From contig JAJEKV010000101.1 of NCBI GenBank assembly GCA_021234155.1, positions 2,011,354-2,075,353 on the forward strand: a stretch of DNA of 64,000 nt. The letters are read 5' to 3'. The position numbers and the translations under genes were made by a program. Below the pieces are notes generated by a model. The model searched no databases, was not told where the DNA came from, and saw only the letters and a program-made list of their open reading frames with translations. Shown here in pieces: positions 44,857 to 61,500 of the stretch; the first letter of the stretch is position 1; every line of letters starts with the position of its first letter. Origin of the DNA: Isoetes taiwanensis. Its lineage: Eukaryota; Streptophyta; Lycopodiopsida; Isoetales; Isoetaceae.

Positions 44857-46183
44857 GAAACAGCTCTGAGACTTGCCGAACTCCCGGGGGGTTCACCTAG
44901 ATTATGGGGCATGAAATATGTGAGTGCACCAAATGGGTTTTTTTATTGCCTCTTTGGTACCGTATACATAAGAAAAATATAAGGTTTTTATAGTTTGAAT
45001 GTCGTATGGATACCAGAGGGAGTGTGGTGGTGCTAATGTTCGATTCGTATTTATACTGTAAGGGTCCGTCATTTTTGGTGAGCTTTTATTGTTGGGGATT
45101 CCATCATGGAGTCTTAGATTAAGGTCTATTTGTATGAATGCCCCTTATGTATTAATACTTACATAATAATTATTAATACTATGATAATATATATTATATG
45201 AGGTGTCGCATATATATGGAAAGGGTTGTCAAGTGAAAGTATTTTGGGCAAGTAATTATATGATATGGGTTGCATTCTTTTACAAATAATGTAGTCGTAT
45301 ACAAAGGGTTTTTCATATGGATCTGTCGTATACAATGGGTTTTTTGGCAACCTAAGGAACGCACATGGCATATATACCTATAATAGAGGTGAATCCCCCG
45401 GGGCCGAACTTTCAAAACTAAAATGCAACATTAGAATCTAACTAAGACTCGCTGCAACAACTCAAAATCTGAACATCTACCACAAAAACCTCGTTCTTCA
45501 CCACTTTTAGAACAAAAAGCAACCGATCTTCTAAACCTTGAAGGTGTTATCGAAAAATGAAGGCGCTAACAAAAAAAAACAAGGCGCTGGCTCATGAACA
45601 AGCCTAGAAAAAGTCTGGGACACAGCGGAGAGGAAACAAGAAGATATGAGGCTCTGGAGCTATGGCCAGACCGCCATAGCCGCAGACGTGAAAGGAGGAA
45701 GAACAGTGACGTCGAAAGTATTTATTCACTGACGTGGCAGAATTACACATCAGCAGCCTTCACGTTATGCCAAAGGCCCCTTAAGCAACAGTCAGCGTCG
45801 GCACACGTTCCAGCCCTGAATGTTGCCCAAAGCGTCTATCTACTTCTTCTGAGATCTGGTCGATTTGCAGCCAAGGTTGCTTTCTTTCAGCTTCCAAAAA
45901 TAAGATGAGATAATCTGTTAATGGGAGGCTTTCGATCAGATCTTTTTGTTGCCGTCCCTTAGGTACGAATTGAATATGAAATAGATTACAAGCATGATTT
46001 TTAGGTAGACGCATTCATCGGTGTTGCAACTTGTTTTTTTTCTTGCACATGTTTCTCTTACTTACCTATTCTCGCATTTCTTGAGGATACAGGTGTGCTA
46101 CAGAAAAGGTTGGGCAAGGTTATTATTCTTGGGCCTTCAAGCTTGTACTTGTTGTATAACAAGCTTCTGGTAAAACACAAAGG
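44857..46183. other. Gene-free stretch
   Basis: No recognised gene. A minus-strand frame at 45781-46014 (with LTDYLILFLEAERKQPWLQI) looks protein-like but matches no family I know. Confidence 0.35.
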
Positions 46184-46320
46184 TTCAATTCCTCTGGGCT
46201 TGGTTGTGGTTTGTTTTGGAGGCATTGGCATCTTATTGGGGTGAAATACAGCGGTTCAATTCCTCTAGGCTTGGTTTTGATTTGTTTTGGAGGCATTGGC
46301 ATCTTGTTGGGGTTCAATTC
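46184..46320. repeat. Two-copy tandem repeat, about 65-70 bp
   Basis: GGTTCAATTCCTCTGGGCTT starts the first unit at 46184 and a close variant starts the second at 46253. Both contain TTGTTTTGGAGGCATTGGCA. A partial third start (TTCAATTCCCC) follows. Confidence 0.85.
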
Positions 46321-46436
46321 CCCAAGCTTTCTTCTGTTGGAAGCTTGGACTATATCAGGCATGAAGGATTGACCTAGGCAATAAGCATTCTTTTTTGAAA
46401 AGGCGTTCTACAACTACTTCGTAGTAAATAACAATT

Positions 46437-46973
46437 CATAAGAATAGAATAGAATAGAAGAGAATTATTCTCCCTAGTGCTCTGAGGCCCTCGGACTGAT
46501 GTAGCATGGGCGAGCTCCCAAAGGGTGCTACTAGCGCAACACGCTGATACATTGTAGCCCTTTCGGAGGGCTTTTCTTATTTTCTATTGGTACCGGCACC
46601 ATGCTTATAATCGGCATCATGGCCGCACGGTGATGCGTCGCTATCACCAGCTTTTAGCTGAGCTTTTTTGCGGGCTCCAATGTCCCACCTTTCCGGTGGT
46701 TCATATTATAAGCCCTCTTTCTTTGTGCAGCTCCCGATGTGTAGTTATCATTTCCCTGATTGCATCTGCCAGGTCTTTTATTGTATCCACTCTTGTCATT
46801 AGGATATGTGCTGGCTGTCCCCAACTTATACTCCTGTATTTGCTTCTGATGTCTTCATACACTGTACAATCGTTGAGCATGTGGTTCTCGTCCTCTACTT
46901 TACCTGTGTTACAGATTCTGCCTACCGCGTTGTGATTTTGTGCAACTTGATAACCACACAAATTACAACTCAT
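46437..46973 (-). mobile_element. LINE 3-prime end fragment with (TTCTA)n tail
   Basis: The frame 46701-46973 has a Cys/His segment (VGRICNTGKVEDENHMLNDC, then TVYEDIRSKY) typical of the C-terminus of plant LINE reverse transcriptases (zf-RVT-like). It is followed by about 250 bases of 3-prime UTR and a tail of TTCTATTCTATTCTATTC (complement of about 46441-46462). Severely 5-prime truncated, as is common for LINE insertions. Confidence 0.75.
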
Positions 46974-47477
46974 ATGAATAAGCTTTTGCCCATCTATGCA
47001 AGAACTGTACTGATGAACGTTTAAGTTGGAACAATTTGACTCCCAACTTGGCCTCAGGTTAAAAATAAAGCATAAAACTTCGTTTTCTGATAATGAGCTC
47101 GTTCTCTATATTGATCGGATCCCAACATTTGGACATACATAGAACATTAAGGCTCCCTACATGTAAATCAGAAAAACGCAAATTTATTAAATATTATTAG
47201 ATGATACAAATAAAAACAATATGTACAATGATTCTTCACAATATGTTCTCTTTGGTATCATAATCTATCACAGCAAAAATCACTAGTCTCCTCCTGTCAT
47301 AAGGTGTGCAGCACAATTGCTGTGAAAGGACTATAAACTGATTATATGACGGAGTTTCATATGTTTAATTTCCAGAACAAATAGTAAATATAATACATTC
47401 CTAACCTCCCAAATTCATGTTCATTACGGCATATACACATTGGATGGACATGCTTCTGGAGAGCAGGTTGGCGTCTT

Positions 47478-48530
47478 TTATTTAGTGATTGCAGATTCTA
47501 GTCTCTTGCGCATAGACTGTAGCTCATTTCTTAAACGCAGGACTTCCTTTAACAACTCATTTGCATTAAGTTTCTTCGACTCTTGTTCAAGCTTCTTACA
47601 CTTAGCTTCCAGTTCCTTGACTGTTAAATTCACTGACTCCAATGCTTCAGCCTTCTCTTGTAAAGCCAGTGCCTAAATCCAGATTAATAGAAGCAACTTT
47701 AAGATAAAATCTTTTTCTTAGGAAATATAAGTAAAGATGGATTGGATGAACAGAATGGGAGTTATTAACTTACCTTTTCCAAAAGGAAAAGCCGTTGCTT
47801 TTGATTTCCCGTTACATTATGTTTTTGCACAAAGTTGATCAAATATAGGACATGTTTACTAATCAGCAAAGAATAGTGCTCTCCAAGGGAGCCCTGATGC
47901 ACCATCTGAGAACAACCAATGTTAACAAAAGGACAATTGACAAGTTTCATGGGACACACAGTTGCACAATGGTCCTCCATGTAAGCGCGCATAATTTTCG
48001 TTTCACAACCTTGCAGGCAAGGTAACAGCTTAAATGGGCACAATGAATCATGTCCCTCATCATAATATGCAGAAAATATTTCTCCACATCCTTCATTTTC
48101 ACAAGTGAGAGGTCTGAACTGACACTTGCTCTTATGCTCAACAAGCTCTTGGGGAGAATCAAAACACATTTCACAGTAGTTCATCTTCCCAATGTCAACC
48201 CTATTTACCAACAGCTTAGACAACATTTCCCCTCTGGCTCAATGGCCAAACCCATGATTTTTCCAATTCAGCCTCAAAATTATCCACCTTGCCATCCCGC
48301 TTTTCAACAAAAGAAATTTTGCTAGAAACTCTTCTGAATAGATTACGCTTAGTTTTTACAAAGGCAACAAGAATTTCCTATATGACTGCACTTGGGGCTT
48401 TGTCTCCTAAATTATCCTCACTAGAAACACTGTAAGCCTGGCTCTGTCTATGAAGATAATCAAATGTTTCTACAGAATTGTCATTTCGCTAAAACTATAG
48501 GGTTCACCCCAAGAGCCATTCTTAACAAGT
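47478..48530 (-). pseudogene. TRAF-type zinc-finger protein gene, damaged
   Basis: The main exon (47775 up to about 48230) encodes tandem Cys/His fingers: NYCEMCFDSPQELVEHKSKC, FRPLTCENEGCGEIFSAYYD, CPFKLLPCLQGCETKIMRAY, CPMKLVNCPFVNIGCSQMVH. The donor AAAG|GTAAGT at 47774 joins in phase to a last exon 47478-47672 that is a coiled coil (KEAL/LEAKCKKLEQESKK-type heptads) ending SAITK. Upstream, 48240-48530 reads as a continuous exon-like frame (FDYLHRQSQAYSVSSEDNLG and so on) interrupted by a TAG at about 48379 and a one-base frame change at about 48232. TRAF-type fingers mediate protein contacts in ubiquitin signalling. The N-terminus is not found, so this is probably a truncated or recently broken gene. 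Confidence 0.65.
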
Positions 48531-48538
48531 TGGCTATA
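48467..48538. repeat. 70-bp segment duplicated at 53080-53151 (copy 1)
   Basis: ATGTTTCTACAG, then TGTCATTTCG(C/T)TAAAACTATAGGGTTCACCCCAAG and the rest through AACAAGTTGGCTA match the second copy with only a handful of differences, in direct orientation. Confidence 0.9.
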
Positions 48539-48548
48539 CCAAGTTAAC

Positions 48549-48618
48549 ACAACATTAAAAGTACAAATAAGCATGGAAGAAAATAACATTAAAAGTACAA
48601 ATAAGCATGGAAGAAAAT
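48549..48618. repeat. 33-bp perfect tandem duplication
   Basis: ACATTAAAAGTACAAATAAG followed by CATGGAAGAAAATA occurs twice back to back. Confidence 0.95.
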
Positions 48619-48779
48619 AAGTGAACACAAGCCTTATCGGAATCGTATATGTTACGGGAGGGCCCTTGTTTTTTGGTTGGGGATGTATAACCGAGGCTAC
48701 ATATTTTTTGTTATCAGCCTCGGCCAAACTGATAACCTTAAAGTATGGTTGCGACATTGTCTCTTATTCCACTGTAGTT

Positions 48780-48801
48780 TCTTTTTTTTTTTTTTTTTTG
48801 G
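48780..48801. repeat. Poly(T) run
   Basis: A TTC followed by about 19 T, possibly the tail of a minus-strand retroposon. Confidence 0.8.
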
Positions 48802-49175
48802 GTTGCCCCTAGGGGGCAAACCCTCGCTTATGTGGGTTTGTGGCATGTCGTAGGTATATGCTAGAATATACCTAGGATATGCTGGTGACTGCTCTAAACC
48901 TATTATTCCCTGTAAACTAGCGGTCACCTACATTCTGGATCTCTGATGTTTCAACTGGGTAACTGCCAAGGCAGATCGAAGCTCCAATCTGATGCAACTG
49001 CATCTGAATATAAGAATGGTAATTCATGATATTGCTTCATATATTGTTTAAGGCTTAAAACGATGGCTATTGTAGGCTGGGAACACATTTGTTGGGACGC
49101 CATGCTTGTTTGTGACATGGATAAAGATTGTATAATCTATTTAGCTTAATATTTATCAGGGGTAATTTTCTGCAG

Positions 49176-50305
49176 GATGGCACCAGAAGTGATGCAACAA
49201 CTAAATGGTTACGATTTTAAGTAAGTATTTCTTATCTTAATAGGCATCGGGTCTTTTTCAAGTATTTGTTTGAATTTCAATTTGGTCCCATTCTTTTTGT
49301 TAGAAGTAGGATATGCATGTCACATGTAGCTATAGAAGGGCTATCATATGCGATTCCATTTCTATCCTAGCCAGAGACCTTTTTTTGTTAAGAGCTGGAA
49401 CGAGAGTTCATGTTTTCTATAATAGCATCGCTTAACTTGATAGTGATGTATTGAACAGTGCAGATATATGGTCTTTTGGAATTACTGCCTTGGAGCTAGT
49501 ACATGGGCATGCTCCCTTTTCAAAGTACCCTCCCATGAAAGTATATATCATGCAAGGTGCTATTCAAACTTCATTATGCATATTTGCCAACTGTGAAATT
49601 ATCAACGAGTTTGATTCAATGCATTATGGAACTTTTAGGTATTGTTGGTGACATTACAAAATGCTTCTCCTGGTCTTAGCTATGCAAGAAACAAAAAGTA
49701 TTCAAAGGTAGATATGATGTCAACTGTGTTCTATTTGTTATGTTTTCTAGCATGGAGGACCATCTTACAAAGGTCCCCTGAGCCAATAAGGGAATTGGAT
49801 AGATGCTAAGATACGATGTTGGTGCTTGTTATTGTGAATAGGCATTCAAGGAATTAATTGCAATGTGTCTGGACAAAGACCCTACAAAGAGACCAACTGC
49901 TGAAAAGTTGTGAAAGCACTCATTTTTTAAGAGTGCAAAATCAAATGAATATATTTATCGTCATTTATTTGAGGGCCTTCCCCCACTTTGGGAGCGTGTC
50001 AGAAATCTTAAGGTAAGAAGTTATGAAAATGCAACTAATTTCGGTTTTGCTGGAAATTGTTCTTAGCGGATGACATGTAAAATGGGCAATGATTAACATC
50101 TGAAAGAAGCATCTCGACTTGTTGAAAAGAAAGTGCCTTATGAAGAACAGAAAGAGAGGTATCAGGTATTTTGCACATAACATTTTTGTTTTGAATCTTA
50201 TCATGATAACTTGAACGTGTGGAATATTCTATTTAGAACAAGTATAAATGTGGTGTAGGTGGTTGGAACTTTCATGTGGAAGACTTGAAAGCTCAGACAG
50301 CATTG
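49176..50305 (+). pseudogene. STE20/GCK-type Ser/Thr kinase, C-terminal half only
   Basis: Exons with good GT-AG borders: 49176-49220 (MAPEVMQQLNGYDF, subdomain VIII), 49459-49540 ([20 protein letters not shown], subdomain IX), 49639-49707 ([20 protein letters not shown]), 49842-50012 (AFKELIAMCLDKDPTKRPTA, subdomain XI, then HSFFKSAKSNEYIYRHLFEG), about 50101-50165 (KEASRLVEKKVPYEEQKERY) and 50237-50305 (GGWNFHVEDLKAQTAL). The order and motifs match plant SPS1/STE20-related kinases (GCK group, BLUS1-like). A TGA at 49911 interrupts exon 4 where Leu is expected. Subdomains I-VII (ATP site, catalytic loop, DFG) are not found upstream. A dead, 5-prime truncated gene copy. Confidence 0.82.
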
Positions 50306-53079
50306 GTAAAGTTACTTGAGAAGTCTTTGCTTAATATGCCTCTTGGTTTATATTTGAACACTGAATCTGTGTTTCGACAATAATATTAAGATGTAATTTT
50401 GCAATGGTCGGTGCTTTTTCAAACATTAATTCAAACATTAAAACTTCCATTTTCTTCATGGCAAAGGTGGGAATATCAGGCGAAAATTCCAATCTATGTG
50501 CAACAAGCCAGTTTATAATCTATAAGTCATTACAGCAAGCCAGTTTATGACCTATAAATCATTGCATACAGTATCTTTTGGCTTGCCTGATTTGAAGGAT
50601 CATGCGTTCAAGTTCATCAATGATAGAGAATTTGGTTGCTAAAATTCAGGTTTTTGATGTTGCAAAGTTCACTGTAGACTCCTTTCATTCAATCCATCTT
50701 TGTTTATCGAGCCAAATCCTGGTGCATAGATTGTTGGATATACTATCTCATGTTTTTACATAGTATAAGAAATCATGCCTTGTATTTGAGTGATGATGAA
50801 GAATTCGATTGGTAAATTTTAGGTTTTGGTGTGCTGGTATATTCATATGTTTTTGCAGATGTTGAAATTCATAGCTATAGCATCCAATTCAACGCTTGTT
50901 ATAAAAACAGAAATTCACATATCAAAGTAATGACCTAAAGTAATCTATGCATGCATCTACAACTGACCGACAAAGGCCACAAGCAGCATCTACAACTGTT
51001 CCACGAACAGGCTAAACACAGTGTACTAGGATTCTTCTCAATGGATCAGTCTCAAATGTTGTAAACTTCACAAGAGTAGGACTCGCAACACGTCTTAAGA
51101 CAGATCAAAATCCAAAAGCTCATTCTTCCCATTTTTCAAATGCATTAGCTGACTTGACTTGCTAAAAATATCCTCATACGATCTAAGCTACAAAATCCAT
51201 CAAATTGTTACAAAATTCCTAATCCCTTAAACTTGGGCAATGGAAACAAAGTATAACAATAATCAATCTCATCATTGTAAAACAATCATATAACAAGGAA
51301 GAAAATGTATATTACCAAAAACAGTGCTACTAAGCTTTAAGGCCTAAGAACAAACTTCTAAGAAGTACAAACCGATTTGCAGCAACTAAATGGTCTCTAG
51401 CAATGGCTTGCTTCTGCTGTTAACGGGGGACAAACATAAATAACATGAACTTTCAATTCTGTTTGAGTATGATGATCTATATATCTGGAAGTTAAGAAAC
51501 AAAAGCTAGAGAATCCATAAGATAGTTTTTATTGATAGTTTACAGAAGGAAGAATTGTAATGAATATGCTTAAAAACACGTCCCAAAATGGCGAGCAGGA
51601 GTCAAAAGCAGGTACACATGGGCTTAATAAGGCAAACAATTTTGCCATAAGACATCCTTAATAAGGTCCAGGTTCCTTTTTAAAGATCAAGCATATTGCC
51701 CTGTGGGACAATCAAATTTGATATGTTAGTACTCGAGCACTTATGATCAACATGAAATATATTCAAAAGGTATGCTACATGTTTCTTCCGCAACCAGTCA
51801 TCAAGCGTAAGGTCATCCTCAAGACTTACTTCTTCATCGTCTGAACATGCCTTGCTTGTGATGTCCTTACAAGTGGATTCATAAACAATTGGCTTTCACA
51901 TTCTTTGACATTGTATCATCTGTACACATTTCAACAAAAATATGTAGAGATACAATGAAGCAAATGACTCTATATGCCAGGATGAAAATTAGTTGGAGGC
52001 AAGTGAACGAAGCTCCTCTACTCTGTAGATTGACTGGATATTTCTTAGACAGATTCAAGATGATTATGCTGCCGTACTTAAAAAAGAAGACAATGAACAA
52101 GCCAAATTTTGTTCTCTCAAAGCTGATGGTTTTCACAGTCTTGAGTCAACTAGAGTTGTGCAATTGTTTTTGAATGTCTGATTTTATTGTGGAATTCCAA
52201 AAATGGTGTGGCCGTCCATTTTTTGCGACCTCTGTGTTCTGGTTTTTCCCTAACCTTACAGTTGGTGAGGGCTTGGCAGGGGCCGAGTTCTTAGGCGATC
52301 TTGGGCGACAGAGGGATGGCCCTGTGCAGTCGGCCAGCGCGTGGAGATCTGCAGGTGATCTGCAGATGGTTTCTGGATTTGGTCCAGCAGGATGGCAACT
52401 TCGAATTTGCAGATGGGTGCTTCTGGGGGGGCCTAGATTAGGGAAGAGAGCAAGGCAGGGAAGAGAGTTGTGGGTTAAGCATTGACGAATATGAAGCTTC
52501 AACGCCATGGCAGAACACCTCACCGCCATTTTTCAGATTGGAACTGCCATTCTTCTGTATCCAGCATGGCCATAAACCCTACCGGATCTCACCAGCTTTT
52601 CGCCTCCTCTGTACCAGCGGCGGCCCTCTTCTTGCTTCTTGCTTCTTGCCCTCTTGGCTCCGTTTTGCAAAAAGCATGCCTTCGCTATGCAAACATGGGT
52701 AGCATGTTTTTATTTGATCGATTTTTAGAGGGTTGCATTCTTGTTGTTGGAGGCCAGCAGGCATGGCAGGTCTCTGCGTCTCTCGGCATGAATCTGGAGC
52801 ATGAATCTCGGCATGAATCTCTGCGCTGGCTGGAGCATGGAGCTTCTTCTAATTTGGGTTTGGGTTTTGCCACGTGTACGGTGTGCAGTCCCATGTGTAT
52901 CACACTATTGACAGAGATCAGGCATCCAACGGCTGAGAACTTTTTGAATTTTTTTTTTGTAACCCATTAGAGTTGGAAAATATACCAGAGGTGAGTAAAT
53001 TGTTGCTTTTATTTTCTCTATAATTGAGCTTAGCAAATATGTGTCTCATTTACAGGTAGTTGAAACTGGTTTTATGTTT
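50306..53079. other. Mostly gene-free stretch
   Basis: A minus-strand exon-like frame at about 51640-51895 contains CKDITSKACSDDEEVSLEDD and LTLDDWLRKKHVAYLLNIFH; it has coding character but I recognise no family. The plus-strand frames 51889-52173 and 52482-52970 have no identifiable domain. Nothing else is supported. Confidence 0.35.
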
Positions 53080-53151
53080 CTACAGGACTGTCATTTCGTT
53101 AAAACTATAGGGTTCACCCCAAGAGCCATTCTTAACAAGTTGGCTAACCAA
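53080..53151. repeat. 70-bp segment duplicated from 48467-48538 (copy 2)
   Basis: Direct repeat of the upstream edge of the TRAF-type pseudogene; the similarity stops abruptly on both sides. Confidence 0.9.
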
Positions 53152-53228
53152 CAAAGGGTTGAGAAAATAGGCACATCCAATAGAAGAACCCTTTGGAGCC
53201 TACCCAGAAGCGACAAATGCTATGTCAG

Positions 53229-53254
53229 GAGAGAGAGAGAGAGAGAGAGAGAGT
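53229..53254. repeat. (GA)n microsatellite
   Basis: About 13 GA units. Confidence 0.9.
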
Positions 53255-53545
53255 AAAAGCACGACCAATGGCCAACTGAGAATCAACCCGATAGTAAACA
53301 AATAGTTAATAGTCAACATAAGAAACCAAGCACAATAGCACAATATCAAAAATTGAAAAGACGATCCATCGTGCGCCAGCTGTAAACAAATAGACCACAT
53401 GGAAGTTTAAGACAAGGGGTTAGATGCCCTCACGGATCAAGCATCAGAATGCCAACCGAATCAGAAAACAAACTAGCAGGACGGAAAAAGGATTCCAGAG
53501 ATAATGACAGGACAAATGAGAATACTCGGATGCCACAGAGCTACG

Positions 53546-57650
<4,105 letters not shown>

Positions 57651-57684
57651 GAAGCGGCATACATCATCTCTGAATACACATCAG

Positions 57685-58140
57685 ATTATAGCGCATCCAC
57701 CGCTGACTTGTCCCAGGTGCGGATAGAGCAAAACCTGTACGTGTTGGCATAAGATTTGAGACGGGGGCATGCATTTGGAACCTAAGGATTGATGCAAAGA
57801 AACCCATCTATGAATGTCGGATTCGCTACATCCACTGCTAACTTGTCCGTTACCCAGATAAAACAAACCCCTCTTTGTGTTGGCATAAGATTTGGAAGCG
57901 AGGCATGGTGGAACACAATTGATTACCGTAGCCCACCAGGTAAGAACCTTGAGCCTGTACCCGGTGGAATTAAGGGGCAAAACTTTATTCTGGGGGCGGT
58001 GTGGAGGCGAGATCTAACTGCGAAGTCACTAATTGCCAGATAGAACAAACCCCTGCTGTGTTGGCATAAGATTTGGAGCAGAGGGCATGGCTGGAACCTA
58101 AGGATTCAGTGCAAATAAGCCCATCGATGAGACCTTGAGC
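57685..58140. repeat. Three degenerate tandem copies between two LINEs
   Basis: The block with GTTGGCATAAGATTTGGAGC, CATGG..GGAACCTAAGGATT and AAGCCCATCGATGA occurs starting at about 57690, 57836 and 58020, with an extra inserted segment in the middle copy. The copies differ at many sites. Confidence 0.75.
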
Positions 58141-58524
58141 TGCTTGGCCAGTCGATTAAGGGCAAAACACATTGCGAGAGGATGGTGTGAAGCGGATCTG
58201 TGCAGTCTGCGAGCTATTTTGGCCTGCAGGTCTTGAGAGTCGCGAGACCCTAAAACCCTGTAACTGCCGGTTGGATGTGCCAAACAAGATCCATGGCTTC
58301 GATGTAGTCTCCATCACCCATCAACTGAACTTCTCGGTCAGGCCACGCATGCCCACCTTTGTTTGAATCGAGTCTTCTGAGCATTTTTAGTATTATTCAC
58401 GGGGACCTCTGCCTTCCTTTAAGCTACCCTTGACCACAGCCTTGCTTGTTTGCCCCATAGTATCGACCATAGATCAGGAAGACCCGACCCCTCTCCCTTC
58501 TTATAGCCAGCCCTCTGGCCATCG

Positions 58525-61500
58525 CCCGGTAAGAATGAAATGAAATGGGAAATCTATTATTAAGTACTTCGAGACCACGAGGTCTAGCAGAGGCGTTTAC
58601 AAGATTACATTCAGAAATTATAAAACAAGTCATCCGGTCAAATGTACGAGGTAACACCTTTGGGCTCCTCCCTCTGATCTCTCATACCTTACGATTTTTC
58701 AAACAAGCATCTCTGTGTTTAAGAATGTCAGCCAATATATCCCCGATGGATGCCCACGAATTAAGAAGAACTCCTCAAGAGGTATGCGATCCCATGTATG
58801 ACTCTTAGAGTGAATAAACACGACAACAAAGAGTATGTAGGCCTCATCACTCCACCACCGCAGTCACTACTGATTCACGATGTCTAAGATCATGGCGATG
58901 TCGCCCATCTTCCTACCTCCACCAAGATGGTCTGCAGGCTTAGCAGGATCCTGCGCCAATTTGCTTGCCTATGCTTCATAGATATGAGTGTGTGGATTAG
59001 TAAAATTAGATAGTACTCTTTCTTCCCGGCTGGTGTATACATGTCTTAGTGGGGCTGCTCTTAGAATCCATCCCTCAATCTTCAGGATTCATCGCGATTC
59101 AATATCATCCCCATTTCACGGCCATCTACTAATATGGCATACTTTGTCACTGCTCTCTCTGAAAGCGGTGTGGCAAGCTATTCCTAGGCATATCATATAA
59201 AACCTTATCACGGGAATCACCGTGGGGTTTTGCAAAGAGCACCGGCTTCAAGGGTATCATCAGCACTCTCCTAACATCATATCATATGGTGTTTGCGTTT
59301 TCGTGCCGTTCGTGTGAAAAAGTACTGCACTGTATTTTTCCACCTTTTCCATCCATCGTGGGAAACATTTTGAGCTTCACAACTATCTGATATAGCAGTT
59401 TGTGCAATACTTTAAAAGGCATCACGTTTCATTCAAAGTTCCAAATGCTCGACATTCCACACCTTCTCTGCGTGCATATAGTGCCTTTAAGCGCACTCAC
59501 TCTATGTTAAACTGGCACGATTCAATTAGGACATTCTGATCCGAGCCAGGATACTTATAACTTTCAACGACCTCCAACTTACGCTTACCCTTGTAAAATA
59601 GCCGCTTTATGATGCATTTTATTATCCAAAACGCGCAGTATTTTTCCGGATCCACACGCACTTTGCGGCGTACAAACCGGCACATCCGTGTCTTTGCATC
59701 CCACCAGCAATGCTCAGGGCCGCGCGCAATATCGCCGGTATATAGTAAAGCATAAGTACATACCATTCAGAGATGTATATCCCCTCCATGTGCTCTTATC
59801 CACCTCCGGCTGATCTATGAACAATCCAAACAAAGGTAGGTGACAAGGACACTTACTGAACGACTCACATAATACTCTCTACTACATGCATCACACATTT
59901 CAACAAAGGGAAGAGAGTTGAGCAGTACTTTTTTATAAAAGAATTAGCATTTTCATTATCGGGATACCCAAATCTACCATCCTATACCCACGAGGTTTTG
60001 CCTATTCACCATGTGAAGGCCTTCTTTGAAATCCACAAATCTGACGCCACAAAGGTTTCCTTTTCCCCCTGCTTGAATCCATCATAGCGAAGGAAATGGA
60101 AGTAATTGATTGTATTGTAGATTTACGGAGTCTAAGCCGCTTGGCCTATTGCTCTAGCACATTGTGACCCTACCTTGTTGCTTATCTTGCCCTCAAGTAT
60201 AGAGGCATCTGATTTTCGTAAAGAGCAACCATAATAGTGCAGTAGTTGCGGTCCGGTCATCCCGACTTGTGCAATGTGCACAGCCCTATTAACTGCCGGG
60301 CCTAGGAAACCCATCTCGGCCATATTGAACATATGCGACCAGCCTGTGCTTGGCTTCTCCACGACCCACTTAAGCATTTGACCTTAAGGCCACCGCGCTC
60401 TGCCATTTTGCCATTGTAAGTCTCTTGAGTCCCACGGGCATCCTCGGAGTAAAGGTAAGCATATCATCCATCTCACGTATACCTTCCGGCCATCTTATCC
60501 TCAACTCCATGGTATAAGTGCGTACATGCTCCGTAGTACTATAAACGCAACACATTACCCCCCATGCTTCAGGGTTTAAGCCTATTCAAAATTTCTTTGG
60601 ATCAACCAGCGAGTTCTTCCACCATTAAGCCTATGTTTCTGATATAAATATGCCTTCTTCTTATTTTTGACACGACAGTATACACTTTCCTTTCATGTAC
60701 TTCCGTGCCCTTGTAACTGCTCTAAATTTTTATACTCTGCTTTACATTTTACATTCCATATCAAACCATCCATTACATGGCAGCCCACTCATTCTTAGGT
60801 GGGATACAAAGCATTCATTGATTCAAGCAAAAGGAAAACCTAGCTCGCGCCTAGCTCATATCCTCTTGAGTGTAGGCCATGCAAAAGATACCATTTTAAG
60901 CTGCACATCTACTTCATATTCAGGGCTGTATCTTTGAGAGACATCCATTTTACCTTTATATATGTATCTTCTTGGCACCCCTATGATGCCCACTTTGTAC
61001 ATGAAAACCAATGAGCAAGGTACATGATCAGAACTTTCATTCTCATCTCTCCAATCACGTAAGCTAATAACATGTTACGCAAAAAGTAGGTTTGGCAATG
61101 ACGCATAATCCACCACACTAGCATTTTCAAGTGGGCTTACGAGCACAGGTACCTGTCAGGTGCCATTGAATCACCATCCTCTCAAAACCACTACACACAT
61201 ATATGTAGACATGGCCTAGCGATTATGCGGCCATTCAATTGTCTTGATGTTACTGCTCCATCCAATTGTCTTGACTCGGTATCATCGGCATTTCCAACCA
61301 TTACGCTACTCCATCTAGGCCACAAGGCGCGATGGTTTCGTCGCCCATTAAAGTCTCTAACAATAGCACTTCCCTGCCAAACCCAGAGCTAGTATATGCA
61401 TGGTGAAAGAATGGGTCATCCTTATCGAGATCTCCTTTATACCACGGGTGATTCCTTGGGGAAATAACAACCAGTACGTATCTTGTTGCCCACTGCACGG

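Noticed and set aside
52482-52970. A 162-codon plus-strand frame starting MTNMKLQRHG
   Set aside because: No recognisable domain or splice support; composition is not distinct from neighbouring non-coding frames.
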